From Pseudomonas benzenivorans (GTDB lineage: Bacteria > Pseudomonadota > Gammaproteobacteria > Pseudomonadales > Pseudomonadaceae): DNA of 64,000 nt. The position numbers and the translations under genes were made by a program. The notes under the pieces were generated by a model that saw nothing but the letters and a program-made list of their open reading frames with translations, did not search any database and was not told where the DNA came from. The stretch lies in NCBI RefSeq assembly GCF_900100495.1, contig NZ_FNCT01000001.1, positions 496,001 to 560,000 of the forward strand. Reading direction: 5' to 3'. Of this stretch, positions 27,431-35,511 are shown one piece after another; positions within the stretch are counted from its first letter, which is position 1, and each line of letters begins with the position of its first letter.

Positions 27431-27461
27431 AGCCTAAGGTTAAAGTCAACTTCAAGGTCAA
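27431..27461 (-). promoter_or_regulatory. MerR-type promoter with 19-bp spacer for the oxidoreductase gene
   Basis: On the minus strand a TTGACC -35 box (27461-27456) and a TAGGCT -10 box (27436-27431) are separated by 19 bases, the over-long spacing characteristic of MerR-family-activated promoters. Inside the spacer, TTGAAGT-TG-ACTTTAA forms an imperfect dyad, the expected operator position. The -10 lies about 28 bases upstream of the oxidoreductase ATG. Confidence 0.7.
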
Positions 27462-27482
27462 TAGCTGAACTGAGGCAATTTC

Positions 27483-27920
27483 ATGAAAATCGGCGAACTG
27501 GCCAGGCGCTCGGGTCTGGCAACCTCACGCATCCGCTTCTACGAGGCCAGCGGGCTGATTGCCGCACAACGCCAGGCCAACGGTTACCGGGTCTATCCGG
27601 AGCAGACGCTGCAGACCCTCGGCGTCATCACCTGTGCCCAGCAGGCCGGCTTTTCCCTGGAGGAGATCCGCCGCTTGCTGCCGGACCCGGTGGAGCAGGG
27701 TTGGCCTCACGACGAACTGTTGGCCGCGCTCAGGCGCAAGATCGAGGAGATCGAGGCGATGCAGGCCCGCCTGGCGCACAACAGGTCGCAGCTACTGGCA
27801 ATCATCGCCGGCATCGAGAGCAAGCCGGAGGGCGTGCCCTGCAGCGACAACGCAAATCGGGTGCTGGCCGATCTGCGCGAGCGCAGTCAGGCCTCAGCTG
27901 TACCGAGCAAAGACGGGTAG
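27483..27920 (+). CDS. MerR-family transcriptional regulator
   Basis: This 145-residue protein has the MerR N-terminal winged helix (MKIGELARRSGLATSRIRFYE, NGYRVYPEQTLQTLGVI), a linking segment, and a coiled-coil dimerisation helix (about residues 75-110). A single cysteine near residue 122 follows in VPCSDN, without the CxxC or multi-Cys pattern of metal or SoxR-type sensors. It is divergent from the old-yellow-enzyme gene and probably activates it from the 19-bp-spacer promoter between them in response to an electrophile or similar signal. The effector is not deducible. Confidence 0.85.
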   Translation: MKIGELARRSGLATSRIRFYEASGLIAAQRQANGYRVYPEQTLQTLGVITCAQQAGFSLEEIRRLLPDPVEQGWPHDELLAALRRKIEEIEAMQARLAHNRSQLLAIIAGIESKPEGVPCSDNANRVLADLRERSQASAVPSKDG

Positions 27921-28162
27921 CCAAGAACACCACGCAGTTGGTGACGTTGTTCGTCCTGTCGAACTTGTGGATGGCTGGCTACCGCGGGAGAGGTGCGCGT
28001 GCAATGCGGGAAATGGCTGCCGCGGGGGGGTCGCGGCGGCGAGAAACAAAGAAAAGGAAGACGACCTGAGCGGGTTGGATCGATTGGCCGCCGATAAAAA
28101 TCGGCGTGGGCTGAAGTCGTCAGCCAGAAACACCTGATTACTTCAGACCATCCTTAGAGAAG

Positions 28163-28228
28163 TAAAGATTCCAAGCAGAGTCGAGCATCTCGTTTGGAAT
28201 CTGTAATTACCGACTTTTGGAATCTTTA
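28163..28228. repeat. Perfect 12-bp inverted repeat next to dif
   Basis: TAAAGATTCCAA at 28163-28174 is the exact reverse complement of TTGGAATCTTTA at 28217-28228. A third, nine-base copy TTGGAATCT lies between them at 28194-28202. The arrangement looks like clustered protein-binding sites rather than a terminator. Confidence 0.6.
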
Positions 28229-28279
28229 GTTCAGAGCACTTTTCAGATCAACCGGGGAGGCATCGTCACATGGCCTTTA

Positions 28280-28307
28280 GTTTAACATAATATACATTAT
28301 GCGAAGT
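28280..28307 (-). promoter_or_regulatory. dif: dif site (XerC/XerD chromosome dimer resolution)
   Basis: Positions 28281-28303 are, on the minus strand, identical over 23 bases to the core of the E. coli dif site as I remember it, including the XerD arm TTATGTTAAA and the central GCATAATGTATA. Only the outermost bases differ. XerCD recombination at dif resolves chromosome dimers at the terminus. The strand bias of flanking genes (mostly + to the left, mostly - to the right) fits a true terminus. It could instead be a secondary dif-like copy left by an integrated element. Confidence 0.82.
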
Positions 28308-28396
28308 TCCTGATATACGCCGCGAAACCCAGGACACGGCTTTTAGCCAGGTCGCTGTCGAGATCAGGTATGTGGGTGTCTTTTAAAAATTGTAAT

Positions 28397-28429
28397 TCTG
28401 ATTTTTAAATTGGAGGCCTTAAAATCAGA
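28397..28429. repeat. AT-rich inverted repeat
   Basis: TCTGATTTTTAA (28397-28408) and TTAAAATCAGA (28419-28429) pair over 11 bases with one bulged base and a 10-base loop. It lies between dif and the recombinase gene; the role is unknown. Confidence 0.5.
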
Positions 28430-28971
28430 GACTTACAGCTCCGCTTGGCTGATTGTGCGTTGAGAGGATGCGGATTGTTTTTTAAAAATGGAATTGGTTG
28501 ATGAGTCTTTGCCACGCTCAAGGTTCGCTAGCATGCTCATTCTCGATCTTATAGCGATAGACACCGTTTCTGAAGTGGTCACTTAACAGGCGATAATCGA
28601 CTATTTGTAGTCTATGACCTTCTAATAATTACTTTATGTGCTTAGGCAATGTGGACGCACCGGCACAAGCGTTCATATGCATGCCTTCGAGCAGCTGCGA
28701 CCCAGGCACTTGCCATAACCACACTAACTCTGACTCGCCTGAGCAATACAAAAAATCCCCTGCACCAGATTTCCCAATTTTAAAAATTAAATGAAGATCG
28801 TAACCGTATGGTTTAATTAGGTTTTTTGCTTGGCGCAAGGGGATTTACATTTTTTAAAGTTCTCAGCAATGAGCAAGTGCTTTCAATATCCGATAATCAC
28901 CAGACCCGGATATTACTCTATACTGGCGGGGAGTACCTATTTAGGCGCATCTACCCAGGCTGGCCATTTTT

Positions 28972-30264
28972 ATGTCGCAACGTCCCCAACCGTTCTTCGA
29001 GACATTTGATCGCTTTCACGAACTCAACTTCCTCCACCTCAATGGCGAGCTTCCGGTGGTTCGGGACTTCCTCCTTGGTTTTGGTGATGGACTTGAGGCG
29101 GCTGAGGGGTATCGCGCCGTCCGGGGTTTTCTGAAGTCCTACGCTGGCAACGAAGCTACTTACAACTCTTACAGAACCCATGTTGAGCGCCTGTTGCTCT
29201 GGTCCCTGCTAGTGGCCGGTAAACCCATCGTCGAGTTGCGTCGACGAGACGCCGAAGCTTTCATGGAATTCTGCCTCAATCCACCGTCTGACTGGATTGG
29301 TCCTGTGGTGAAATCCCGCTTCTTGCGCTTGGGCAGCCGCAAGAAACTCGACACTGACAGCTACATTATCAATGAGCAATGGCGGCCCTTCAGCCACACC
29401 GTGGCGAAGCGCGAGCGCAAGATCGCCAGAGAGGCCGTGGCCACCCTTCCCTCCCGTCCCTATCGCATGTCCCAGGGCTCCGTGGCCCAGGTGTTTGCGG
29501 TATGTGGCAGCTTCTTCCAGCACGCCATTGATGAAGGCCTGACCGAGGTCAACCCGTTCCGGGCGGTGAAGCAGAAATCCATCTATAAGCAACGCAACAC
29601 TCTAGATGTCGCTTCTCGCTCACTGACTCAGTTGCAGTGGAGCTATGTGATCGAAACCGCCGAGCAGTTGGCTGTCGCTAATCCGCTGCACGAGCGCACT
29701 CTGTTCATCGTTGCCACTCTGTTTTCCATGTATCTACGGGTGTCCGATCTGGTGGGGCGGGATAACTGGAGGCCCACGATGGGTGATATCCGCCGCGATA
29801 GCATGGGTAACTGGTGGTTTCATGTGGTGGGTAAGGGAAACAAGGCGGCGAAGATCAGCATCCGCGACGATTACATCCAGAACTACCTAGTGCGTTATCG
29901 TCGGCACCTGCAGCTCTCTCCCCTCCCCTCCGCCCACGAAAAAACGTCGTTGATCAGCACGCTTAAGGGTCGAGGCGGCCTTTCCGACCGTCATATCCGG
30001 CTTCTTCTGCAAGAAGTGTTCGACAGTACCCTGGTGCGCATGGCCCAGGAAGGTTGGAACAACGATGAGATCGACCAGTTGCGTTCGGCGTCATTGCACT
30101 GGCTGCGACACACATCGGCCACCTTCGATGCGCCGCATCGGGACATGAAGGATCTGCAGGCCGATCTTCGCCATAACAGCCTCAGCACCACCCAGAATAC
30201 CTACTACAACTCACTTGACGAACAGCGAGCTCACTCCGTGAAGGGGCTCAAAATAAAAAACTGA
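28972..30264 (+). CDS. Tyrosine recombinase / phage-type integrase
   Basis: This 430-residue protein has an N-terminal SAM-like core-binding region and a C-terminal tyrosine recombinase domain. The catalytic set can be traced: Arg in SMYLRVSDLVG, Lys in VVGKGNKAAK, His-x-x-Arg in LHWLRHTSAT, and His in ADLRHNSLSTTQ followed by the nucleophile in NTYYNS. It should perform site-specific strand exchange for an integrative element. No excisionase or other phage gene is adjacent. It lies 665 bases from a dif site, but I cannot tell whether it acts there. Codon use is less GC-biased than in the left flank, in keeping with transfer. No clear ribosome-binding site precedes the ATG. Confidence 0.88.
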   Translation: MSQRPQPFFETFDRFHELNFLHLNGELPVVRDFLLGFGDGLEAAEGYRAVRGFLKSYAGNEATYNSYRTHVERLLLWSLLVAGKPIVELRRRDAEAFMEFCLNPPSDWIGPVVKSRFLRLGSRKKLDTDSYIINEQWRPFSHTVAKRERKIAREAVATLPSRPYRMSQGSVAQVFAVCGSFFQHAIDEGLTEVNPFRAVKQKSIYKQRNTLDVASRSLTQLQWSYVIETAEQLAVANPLHERTLFIVATLFSMYLRVSDLVGRDNWRPTMGDIRRDSMGNWWFHVVGKGNKAAKISIRDDYIQNYLVRYRRHLQLSPLPSAHEKTSLISTLKGRGGLSDRHIRLLLQEVFDSTLVRMAQEGWNNDEIDQLRSASLHWLRHTSATFDAPHRDMKDLQADLRHNSLSTTQNTYYNSLDEQRAHSVKGLKIKN

Positions 30265-30521
30265 GAGTGCTCTCGCCTCAAACTCGCAGGTGAGCGACAA
30301 CAAAGATTCAATATCCCCAATTCAATTAAACGTCGAGGCGATATAGCGTGACTCCTCGGCAATCGATCTCTGTCGTTGTTCCGCCTTATCGACGGCGGCG
30401 CTTCCGTGCAAATGGAGTGAATCTTTGAGAAAGTTCACGGCGCACTTTTCAGCCAGTTCCCAGTTCCTTAGCAAAAGATAGGGAGCGTCAGGTAGCCACT
30501 GCGCATCGTCAACGTTGACAG

Positions 30522-30599
30522 TGCGCTTATCTGGCTAGCCCCGAAGCTTCATTCGTCAGCGGTGCTGAACTGATGGTCGACGGCGGCTTTACTGCCTAA
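30522..30599 (+). pseudogene. 3' remnant of a short-chain dehydrogenase/reductase gene
   Basis: A 25-codon open stretch encodes AYLASPEASFVSGAEL followed by MVDGGFTA and a stop, the C-terminal signature of classical SDR enzymes. No upstream SDR sequence is recognisable, so only the tail survives. It is followed after ten bases, including an AGGAG site, by the next broken gene, as in an intact operon. Confidence 0.65.
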
Positions 30600-30609
30600 G
30601 GAGCAAGCT

Positions 30610-30840
30610 ATGAGCATTAGCATTATTGGAGCCGGTGCCATTGGCACCGCACTTGCCCGATTACTTGCATCGGCTGTGATAGATGTGAGTATCGCCAATA
30701 GCCGTAACCCCGACAGCTTGGCCCCTCTGGTCGCCCAACTGGGCTCAAAGGTACGCGCTGTAACAGCTGAAGAGGCAAGTCAGGCCGACCTGGTTGAGGG
30801 TTGGCCGGGATTCGCGCCAAATTCGCCAAAATGCAATTAA
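30610..30840 (+). pseudogene. 5' remnant of an NADP-binding oxidoreductase (F420-dependent NADP reductase-like)
   Basis: Residues 1-65 have a Rossmann start, MSISIIGAGAIGTALARLLA, and continue like NADP oxidoreductases of the coenzyme F420-dependent family. The frame then runs into unrelated sequence and stops after 76 codons, against a usual length near 200. The coding sequence is lost after about position 30800, where AT-rich DNA without resemblance begins. It is part of a decayed operon with the SDR tail before it and the hydrolase fragment after it. Confidence 0.65.
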
Positions 30841-30915
30841 GCTTATGATTTAAAAGCTAAAACTGAATTTTGTAGTCAATCGGTCCCGCCGCTGCTCTCT
30901 ATAGCCTCATTTGAA

Positions 30916-31215
30916 TTGACTGGACTTAGCGCGCCACATTACGTGGCCGGTTTTGGCCTGCTTAGCGGGCGCATTCTCCCCGAGTTAGCGCCGCATATTG
31001 CCAGCACACAAGCTTTGAGTTCGCTCTCAGCGTTTGTTGCCCATGGCCATGCCGACAACAAGCTGCCGGTGACCTGGGCGCAAAAAGCCGATGCTTGGCT
31101 AAGTCTGCTGAACGTGCGGCTTGAAACACACCTGTACGACATGGCCCACGAAATAACGGCTGAAGAAATAGAAGATTTTGTCCAGTGGCTGAAGCCTCTG
31201 CTGCACATCGAATGA
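30916..31215 (+). pseudogene. 3' remnant of an alpha/beta-hydrolase (carboxylesterase/phospholipase type)
   Basis: The 99-codon frame encodes only the C-terminal part of an esterase: GLLSGRILPELAPHI, then AHGHADNKLPVTWA carrying the acid residue, and a late LYDMAHEI motif carrying the active-site histidine. The nucleophile-bearing N-terminal half is missing, so it is not an active enzyme even if translated. It overlaps the upstream edge of the ArsR gene region. Confidence 0.65.
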
Positions 31216-31241
31216 TGTCAGCTCAGAGGAATACTGCTGCC

Positions 31242-31544
31242 ATGCATCCAGATACCAATCTGCTGCTTAAAGCATTAGCCAATCAGCATCGTCGGCAGAT
31301 TCTCGGCTGGTTGCGCGATCCTCAGAAGCACTTCCCAGATCAAGAACACACATTCGTGCTGGGTGTCTGTGCCGGTCAAATAGAGAGAAAGTGCGGGCTT
31401 GCTCAGTCGACCGTTTCCAGCCATTTGGCGATCTTGCAGCACGCAGGTCTAATCACTCGCGAAAGGCTTGGCCAAACTCATTATTTCAAGCGCAGGGAAG
31501 ACACCATCGCAATGCTGGCGAAGACGCTAGAAATTACGCTGTGA
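31242..31544 (+). CDS. ArsR-family transcriptional regulator
   Basis: This 100-residue winged-helix protein has the ArsR pattern: LLLKALANQHRRQILGWL, an internal segment with cysteine, and the recognition helix CGLAQSTVSSHLAILQHAGLI followed by RERLGQTHYFKR. The members it resembles lack the ELCVCDL metal-binding motif, and none is present here, so it is probably not a metal sensor. It may have regulated the decayed SDR/oxidoreductase/hydrolase operon just upstream. I chose ATG 31242 as the start because homologues of this type begin with HPDTNLLLKAL; the frame has earlier ATG codons at 31212-31215. Confidence 0.75.
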   Translation: MHPDTNLLLKALANQHRRQILGWLRDPQKHFPDQEHTFVLGVCAGQIERKCGLAQSTVSSHLAILQHAGLITRERLGQTHYFKRREDTIAMLAKTLEITL

Positions 31545-31678
31545 AGAACATGTCGAGACTCCCGCGCAATGAGCATCTGCAAAGTGAGATGCCCCTAGTT
31601 TCTTAACTTGGAAAAAGGCGATGTAGTCAAAAATATCACAGTCCAGTCCAATCAGAATCCTTGCCTGGTACCCGCATA

Positions 31679-31870
31679 CTAGCGCCTGAGTTTGCTCGCT
31701 GACTCGCCTCCAATACCAAAGTGATTTTTCGGCATTTCGGTGATGATCACGCGCACCCGCTCGATGGGTGCGTCCAGCGAGCGCGACATGGCCTCGCTGA
31801 CTTCACGGATCAGGGTTTCCTTTTGTTCGTCGGTGCGGCCTTCGAGGATATACAGCTGGGCAATCGGCAT
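31679..31870 (-). CDS. dmpI: 4-oxalocrotonate tautomerase
   Basis: This 63-residue protein is a classic 4-OT monomer. Pro2, the catalytic N-terminal proline after Met removal, and the substrate-binding arginines Arg12 and Arg40 (mature 11 and 39) are present. It ketonises 2-hydroxymuconate in the dehydrogenase branch of the meta-cleavage pathway. It is the last gene of the dmp-type operon, 50 bases after dmpH. I see no clear terminator in the 134 bases between it and the convergent ArsR gene. Confidence 0.93.
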   Translation of the reverse strand: MPIAQLYILEGRTDEQKETLIREVSEAMSRSLDAPIERVRVIITEMPKNHFGIGGESASKLRR

Positions 31871-31920
31871 GACGGTATTCCTTCTCGTCGGTGGCCGACG
31901 CGCACGCCGGCCACATAGGG

Positions 31921-32715
31921 TTAGATGAAGCGCGCGCTGACAGAGCCGAGGCCTTGATAACGCACCGTGATGTTGTCGCCCGGCGCCACTGGCACAGCAG
32001 CGGTGATGCCGCCGGTCATGATGAAACTGCCCGCCGGGATGTGTTCGCCGCGCTCGGCCAGCAGGTTGGCCAACATCGCCACGCTGGAAGCCGGATGGCC
32101 AAGCACTGCCGCACCGGCACCTAGCTCTACCACTTCTCCGTTCTTTTCCATCACCACGCCGAGTGTGCGCAGATCCAGATCCGCAACGTTGGCCATCTGC
32201 CCACCGGTGATGAAACGGGTCGACGATGCGTTGTCAGCCACCACGCTGATCAGGTCGAACTTGAAGTTCTCATAACGTGAGTCGATCACTTCGACTGTCG
32301 GAATCACGAAGTCGGTAGCCGCCAGCACCTGGCCGATATGGCAGCCAGGGCCGTGCAATGGAGCCTTGGTGACGAAGCTTATTTCTGCCTCGATCTTCGG
32401 ATGGATCAGTTTCGAGGTATCCACCACACCGCCATCCGGCACGCTGAAGTAGTCGGCGAGGAAGCCGTAGATCGGCGTTTCCACGCCCATCTGTGCCATC
32501 TTCGCCCAGGAGGTCAGGCCCATCTTCAGGCCGACGATCTTGTTGCCGCGGGCCTCCTTGCGCCGGCGGATTTCCCACTGCACGTCGTAGGCGTCGGCGA
32601 AGGTCATGTCCGGGTAATCGTTGGTCACCTTGCTGATGTCATGCGCATGCAGCTCGGCGTTTTCGATGTGCTCGGCCAGGGCCAGCACCTGTTCGCGGGT
32701 CAGGGTACGGTTCAT
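31921..32715 (-). CDS. dmpH: 4-oxalocrotonate decarboxylase
   Basis: This 264-residue member of the hydratase/decarboxylase (FAH-like) family converts 2-oxohex-3-enedioate to 2-oxopent-4-enoate with a divalent metal. Motifs are the [12 protein letters not shown] stretch, [10 protein letters not shown] metal-binding region, and [13 protein letters not shown]. It is paralogous to the dmpE hydratase of the same operon, with which the family forms a complex. The start overlaps the dmpG stop. Confidence 0.93.
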   Translation of the reverse strand: MNRTLTREQVLALAEHIENAELHAHDISKVTNDYPDMTFADAYDVQWEIRRRKEARGNKIVGLKMGLTSWAKMAQMGVETPIYGFLADYFSVPDGGVVDTSKLIHPKIEAEISFVTKAPLHGPGCHIGQVLAATDFVIPTVEVIDSRYENFKFDLISVVADNASSTRFITGGQMANVADLDLRTLGVVMEKNGEVVELGAGAAVLGHPASSVAMLANLLAERGEHIPAGSFIMTGGITAAVPVAPGDNITVRYQGLGSVSARFI

Positions 32716-33749
32716 CAGTTGCGCTCCTTACGGGCGGCCAATAGGTCGAGGGCGACGTCGACGATCATGTCTTCCTGGCCACCGACCATGCGCCGTTTGC
32801 CCAGTTCGACGAGGATGTCCACGGCCTTGAGGCCGTATTTCTGCGCGGCCACTTCGGAATGACGGAGGAAGCTGGAGTAGACCCCGGCGTAACCGAGGGC
32901 CAGGGTTTCGCGGTCGACCCGCACCGGGCGATCCTGCAACGGTCGGACGATGTCGTCGGCGGCGTCCATCAGGGTGTAGAGGTCGGTGCCGTGCTCCCAG
33001 CCGAGGCGTTCGGCGGCGGCGATGAACACCTCCAGTGGTGCGTTGCCGGCACCGGCGCCCATGCCGGCGAGACTGGCGTCGATGCGGTCGCAGCCCTCCT
33101 CCACCGCGACGATGGAGTTGGCCACGCCAAGCGACAGGTTGTGGTGGGCGTGCATGCCGGTCTGGGTTTCCGGCTTGAGCACGGCCTTGACCGCGCGGAA
33201 GCGCTCGCGCACGTCCTGCATGCTCAGCGCCCCGCCGGAATCGACCACGTAGATGCAGGTCGCGCCGTAGTTCTCCATCAGCTTGGCCTGCTTGGCCAGA
33301 TGCTCGGGGGCGATCATATGGCTCATCATCAAAAAGCCGACGGTGTCCATGCCCAGCTCGCGGGCGTATTCGATGTGTTGCTTAGAGACGTCCGCCTCGG
33401 TGCAGTGGGTGGCCACGCGGACCACCCGCGCGCCGGCGTTGTAGGCCGCCTTGAGGTCGTGCACCGTGCCGATACCGGGCAGCAGCAGGGTGGCGATTTT
33501 GGCGTGGCTGATCACGTCGTTGACCGCCTCGATCCACTCCAGGTCGGTGTGCGCACCGAAGCCGTAGTTGAAGCTGGAGCCTTGCAGGCCGTCGCCGTGG
33601 GCCACTTCGATGGAGTCGACCTTGGCCTGGTCCAGCGCGCGGGCGATGTCCTGCACGTTCTGCAGCGAGTACTGGTGGCGGATCGCGTGGCTGCCGTCGC
33701 GCAGGGTGACGTCGGAGATATAGAGTTTCTTGCCGGGGTTGAAGGTCAT
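32715..33749 (-). CDS. dmpG: 4-hydroxy-2-oxovalerate aldolase
   Basis: This 344-residue TIM-barrel aldolase of the HMGL-like family cleaves 4-hydroxy-2-oxovalerate to pyruvate and acetaldehyde. It shows [14 protein letters not shown] near the N-terminus and the [13 protein letters not shown] metal-site motif. It forms a channelling complex with the acylating acetaldehyde dehydrogenase encoded next to it, as shown structurally for Pseudomonas CF600 DmpFG. It lies 11 bases after dmpF with a good AGGAG site. Confidence 0.95.
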   Translation of the reverse strand: MTFNPGKKLYISDVTLRDGSHAIRHQYSLQNVQDIARALDQAKVDSIEVAHGDGLQGSSFNYGFGAHTDLEWIEAVNDVISHAKIATLLLPGIGTVHDLKAAYNAGARVVRVATHCTEADVSKQHIEYARELGMDTVGFLMMSHMIAPEHLAKQAKLMENYGATCIYVVDSGGALSMQDVRERFRAVKAVLKPETQTGMHAHHNLSLGVANSIVAVEEGCDRIDASLAGMGAGAGNAPLEVFIAAAERLGWEHGTDLYTLMDAADDIVRPLQDRPVRVDRETLALGYAGVYSSFLRHSEVAAQKYGLKAVDILVELGKRRMVGGQEDMIVDVALDLLAARKERN

Positions 33750-33760
33750 GGCGATTCTCC

Positions 33761-34699
33761 TCAGGCCTTGAGCATCGACTGGGCCATGCGCTCGGCAGTG
33801 GCCAGCGCGGCGGAGGTCATGATGTCGAGGTTGCCGGCGTAGGCCGGCAGGTAATGGGCGGCGCCTTCGACTTCGAGGAACACCGAGGTCTTCAACCCGC
33901 TGAACCGGCCGAGGCCGGGGATGTTCAGCGGCGCGGACTCGGGGATCACGTCGAACTGCACCTGCTGCTTCAGGCGATAGCCGGGCACGTAGGCCTGCAC
34001 CGCCTGAACCATTTCCTCCACCGAAGCCGCGACGGCGGCCTGATCGGCGGCGGCGGACAGCACATACACGGTGTCGCGCATGATCAGCGGCGGCTCAGCC
34101 GGGTTCATGATGATGATCGCCTTGCCCTTGGCCGCACCGCCGATCACTTCGATGGCTTTGCTGGTGGTCTCGGTGAACTCGTCGATGTTGGCGCGGGTGC
34201 CGGGACCGGCCGACTTGCTGCTGATCGAGGCGACGATCTCGGCGTAATGGACCTTGGCCACGCGGGAGACCGCGGCGACCATCGGGATGGTCGCCTGGCC
34301 GCCGCAGGTGACCATGTTGACGTTGAGCTTGCCGAGGTGCTCCTCCAGGTTGACCACCGGCACGCAGTACGGGCCGATGGCCGCCGGGGTCAGGTCGATC
34401 AGACGGATGCCCGGTTTGGCCTGGCGCAGCAGCGCCTCGTTCTGCACGTGGGCACTGGCCGAGGTGGCGTCGAAGACGAAATCGATGTCGGCGAATTCGG
34501 GCAGCTTGATCAGCCCTTCGACGCCGGCATGGGTGGTCGCCACGCCCATGCGCTGGGCGCGGGCCAGGCCGTCGGAGGCGGCGTCGATGCCGACCATGGC
34601 GCCCATTTCCAGGTACTTGGCGTTGCGCAGCACTTTGATCATCAGGTCGGTGCCGATATTGCCCGGACCGATGATCGCGACTTTGAGTTTCTGGTTCAT
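33761..34699 (-). CDS. dmpF: Acetaldehyde dehydrogenase (acylating)
   Basis: This 312-residue NAD/CoA-dependent enzyme turns acetaldehyde into acetyl-CoA and works with DmpG. An N-terminal Rossmann motif [14 protein letters not shown] and the catalytic-cysteine motif [11 protein letters not shown] are visible. I chose the ATG at 34699 because GGAGG lies seven bases upstream and the length then equals that of DmpF; a TTG two codons earlier is less likely. Confidence 0.95.
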   Translation of the reverse strand: MNQKLKVAIIGPGNIGTDLMIKVLRNAKYLEMGAMVGIDAASDGLARAQRMGVATTHAGVEGLIKLPEFADIDFVFDATSASAHVQNEALLRQAKPGIRLIDLTPAAIGPYCVPVVNLEEHLGKLNVNMVTCGGQATIPMVAAVSRVAKVHYAEIVASISSKSAGPGTRANIDEFTETTSKAIEVIGGAAKGKAIIIMNPAEPPLIMRDTVYVLSAAADQAAVAASVEEMVQAVQAYVPGYRLKQQVQFDVIPESAPLNIPGLGRFSGLKTSVFLEVEGAAHYLPAYAGNLDIMTSAALATAERMAQSMLKA

Positions 34700-34714
34700 C
34701 TGCAAGCCTCCAAT

Positions 34715-35500
34715 TCAGGTGAAGCGCACCGAGGCGCTGCCGATACCGCCGATGTCGACGCGCATCACGTCGCCGGCCTTGACCGGCTCCAACGGCACCA
34801 GCGAGCCGGACAGGATCACCTCGCCGGCTTTCAGCGCGATGCCGAAATGGCCCAGGGTGTTGGCCAGCCAGGCCACGCAGTTGACCGGTGAACCGAGCGC
34901 CGCAGCGCCGGCCCCGGTGCTGATGATGTGGCCGTTCTTTTCCACCACCATGCCGCAGGTGACCAGGTCGACCTGGCGCGGCGATACCGCCTGGTCGCCG
35001 AGCACGAACAGGCCGCAGGAGGCGTTGTCCGCCACGGTGTCCTGGATCTTGATTTTCCAGTCGCGGATGCGCGAATCGACGATCTCGAAACAGGGCATCA
35101 CGCACTCGGTGGCGGCCAGTACGTCGGCGTTGGTCACGCCGGGGCCGATCAGGTCCTTCTTGAGGATGAAGGCGATCTCGCCCTCAGCCTTGGGCTGCAT
35201 CAGTCGCTGGCTGATCGGCACCGCTTCGCCGCTGTTGAACACCATGGCGTCGGTCAGGTAACCGAAGTCCGGCTGGTGCACGCCCAGCATGTTTTGCACC
35301 GCCTTGCTGGTCACGCCGATCTTCTTGCCGATGATCTTCTCGCCGGCCGCCAGGCGTCGTTCGAGCAGGCGCAGCGAGATGTGGTAGGCGTCGTCGACGC
35401 TGATGTCGAAGCCACGCTCGGTCAGCGGGCTGATCGCCTCGCGGTTGAGCATGGCCTGGTACAGCTCGTCGCCGAGCGCGTTGATCATTATCTGGTCCAT
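34715..35500 (-). CDS. dmpE: 2-oxopent-4-enoate (2-hydroxypenta-2,4-dienoate) hydratase
   Basis: This 261-residue FAH-family hydratase adds water to 2-oxopent-4-enoate to give 4-hydroxy-2-oxovalerate. Motifs parallel dmpH: IGKKIGVTSKAVQNML, KAEGEIAFILK and ADNASCGLFVLG. The ATG at 35500 gives the standard family length; the frame extends upstream into dmpD without a family match. It follows dmpD after 11 bases. Confidence 0.94.
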   Translation of the reverse strand: MDQIMINALGDELYQAMLNREAISPLTERGFDISVDDAYHISLRLLERRLAAGEKIIGKKIGVTSKAVQNMLGVHQPDFGYLTDAMVFNSGEAVPISQRLMQPKAEGEIAFILKKDLIGPGVTNADVLAATECVMPCFEIVDSRIRDWKIKIQDTVADNASCGLFVLGDQAVSPRQVDLVTCGMVVEKNGHIISTGAGAAALGSPVNCVAWLANTLGHFGIALKAGEVILSGSLVPLEPVKAGDVMRVDIGGIGSASVRFT

Positions 35501-35511
35501 GTCGGTCTCTC

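Larger units (their letters stand above)
27921..28971. other. AT-rich non-coding region containing a dif site
   Basis: About 1.05 kb without a credible gene. After a GC-rich start the base composition becomes clearly AT-rich from about 28140 onward, unlike the flanks. It contains a small hairpin GCCGAT/ATCGGC at about 28090-28105, two inverted repeats and a dif-like XerCD site, listed separately. Short open frames at 28629-28838 and 28826-29134 show no family resemblance and I do not annotate them. Confidence 0.6.

Noticed and set aside
27559-28137. Open frames overlapping and following the MerR gene
   Set aside because: They are shifted frames of the MerR gene that continue into non-coding DNA, with no family match.
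28284-28307. Resemblance to half of a loxP site (ATACATTATGCGAAGTT)
   Set aside because: The match to loxP covers only one arm and the spacer, whereas the longer match over both arms is to dif. No Cre-like protein or second loxP is seen.
28629-29134. Short frames on both strands before the recombinase gene
   Set aside because: No recognisable motif, atypical composition, and one overlaps the recombinase start out of frame.
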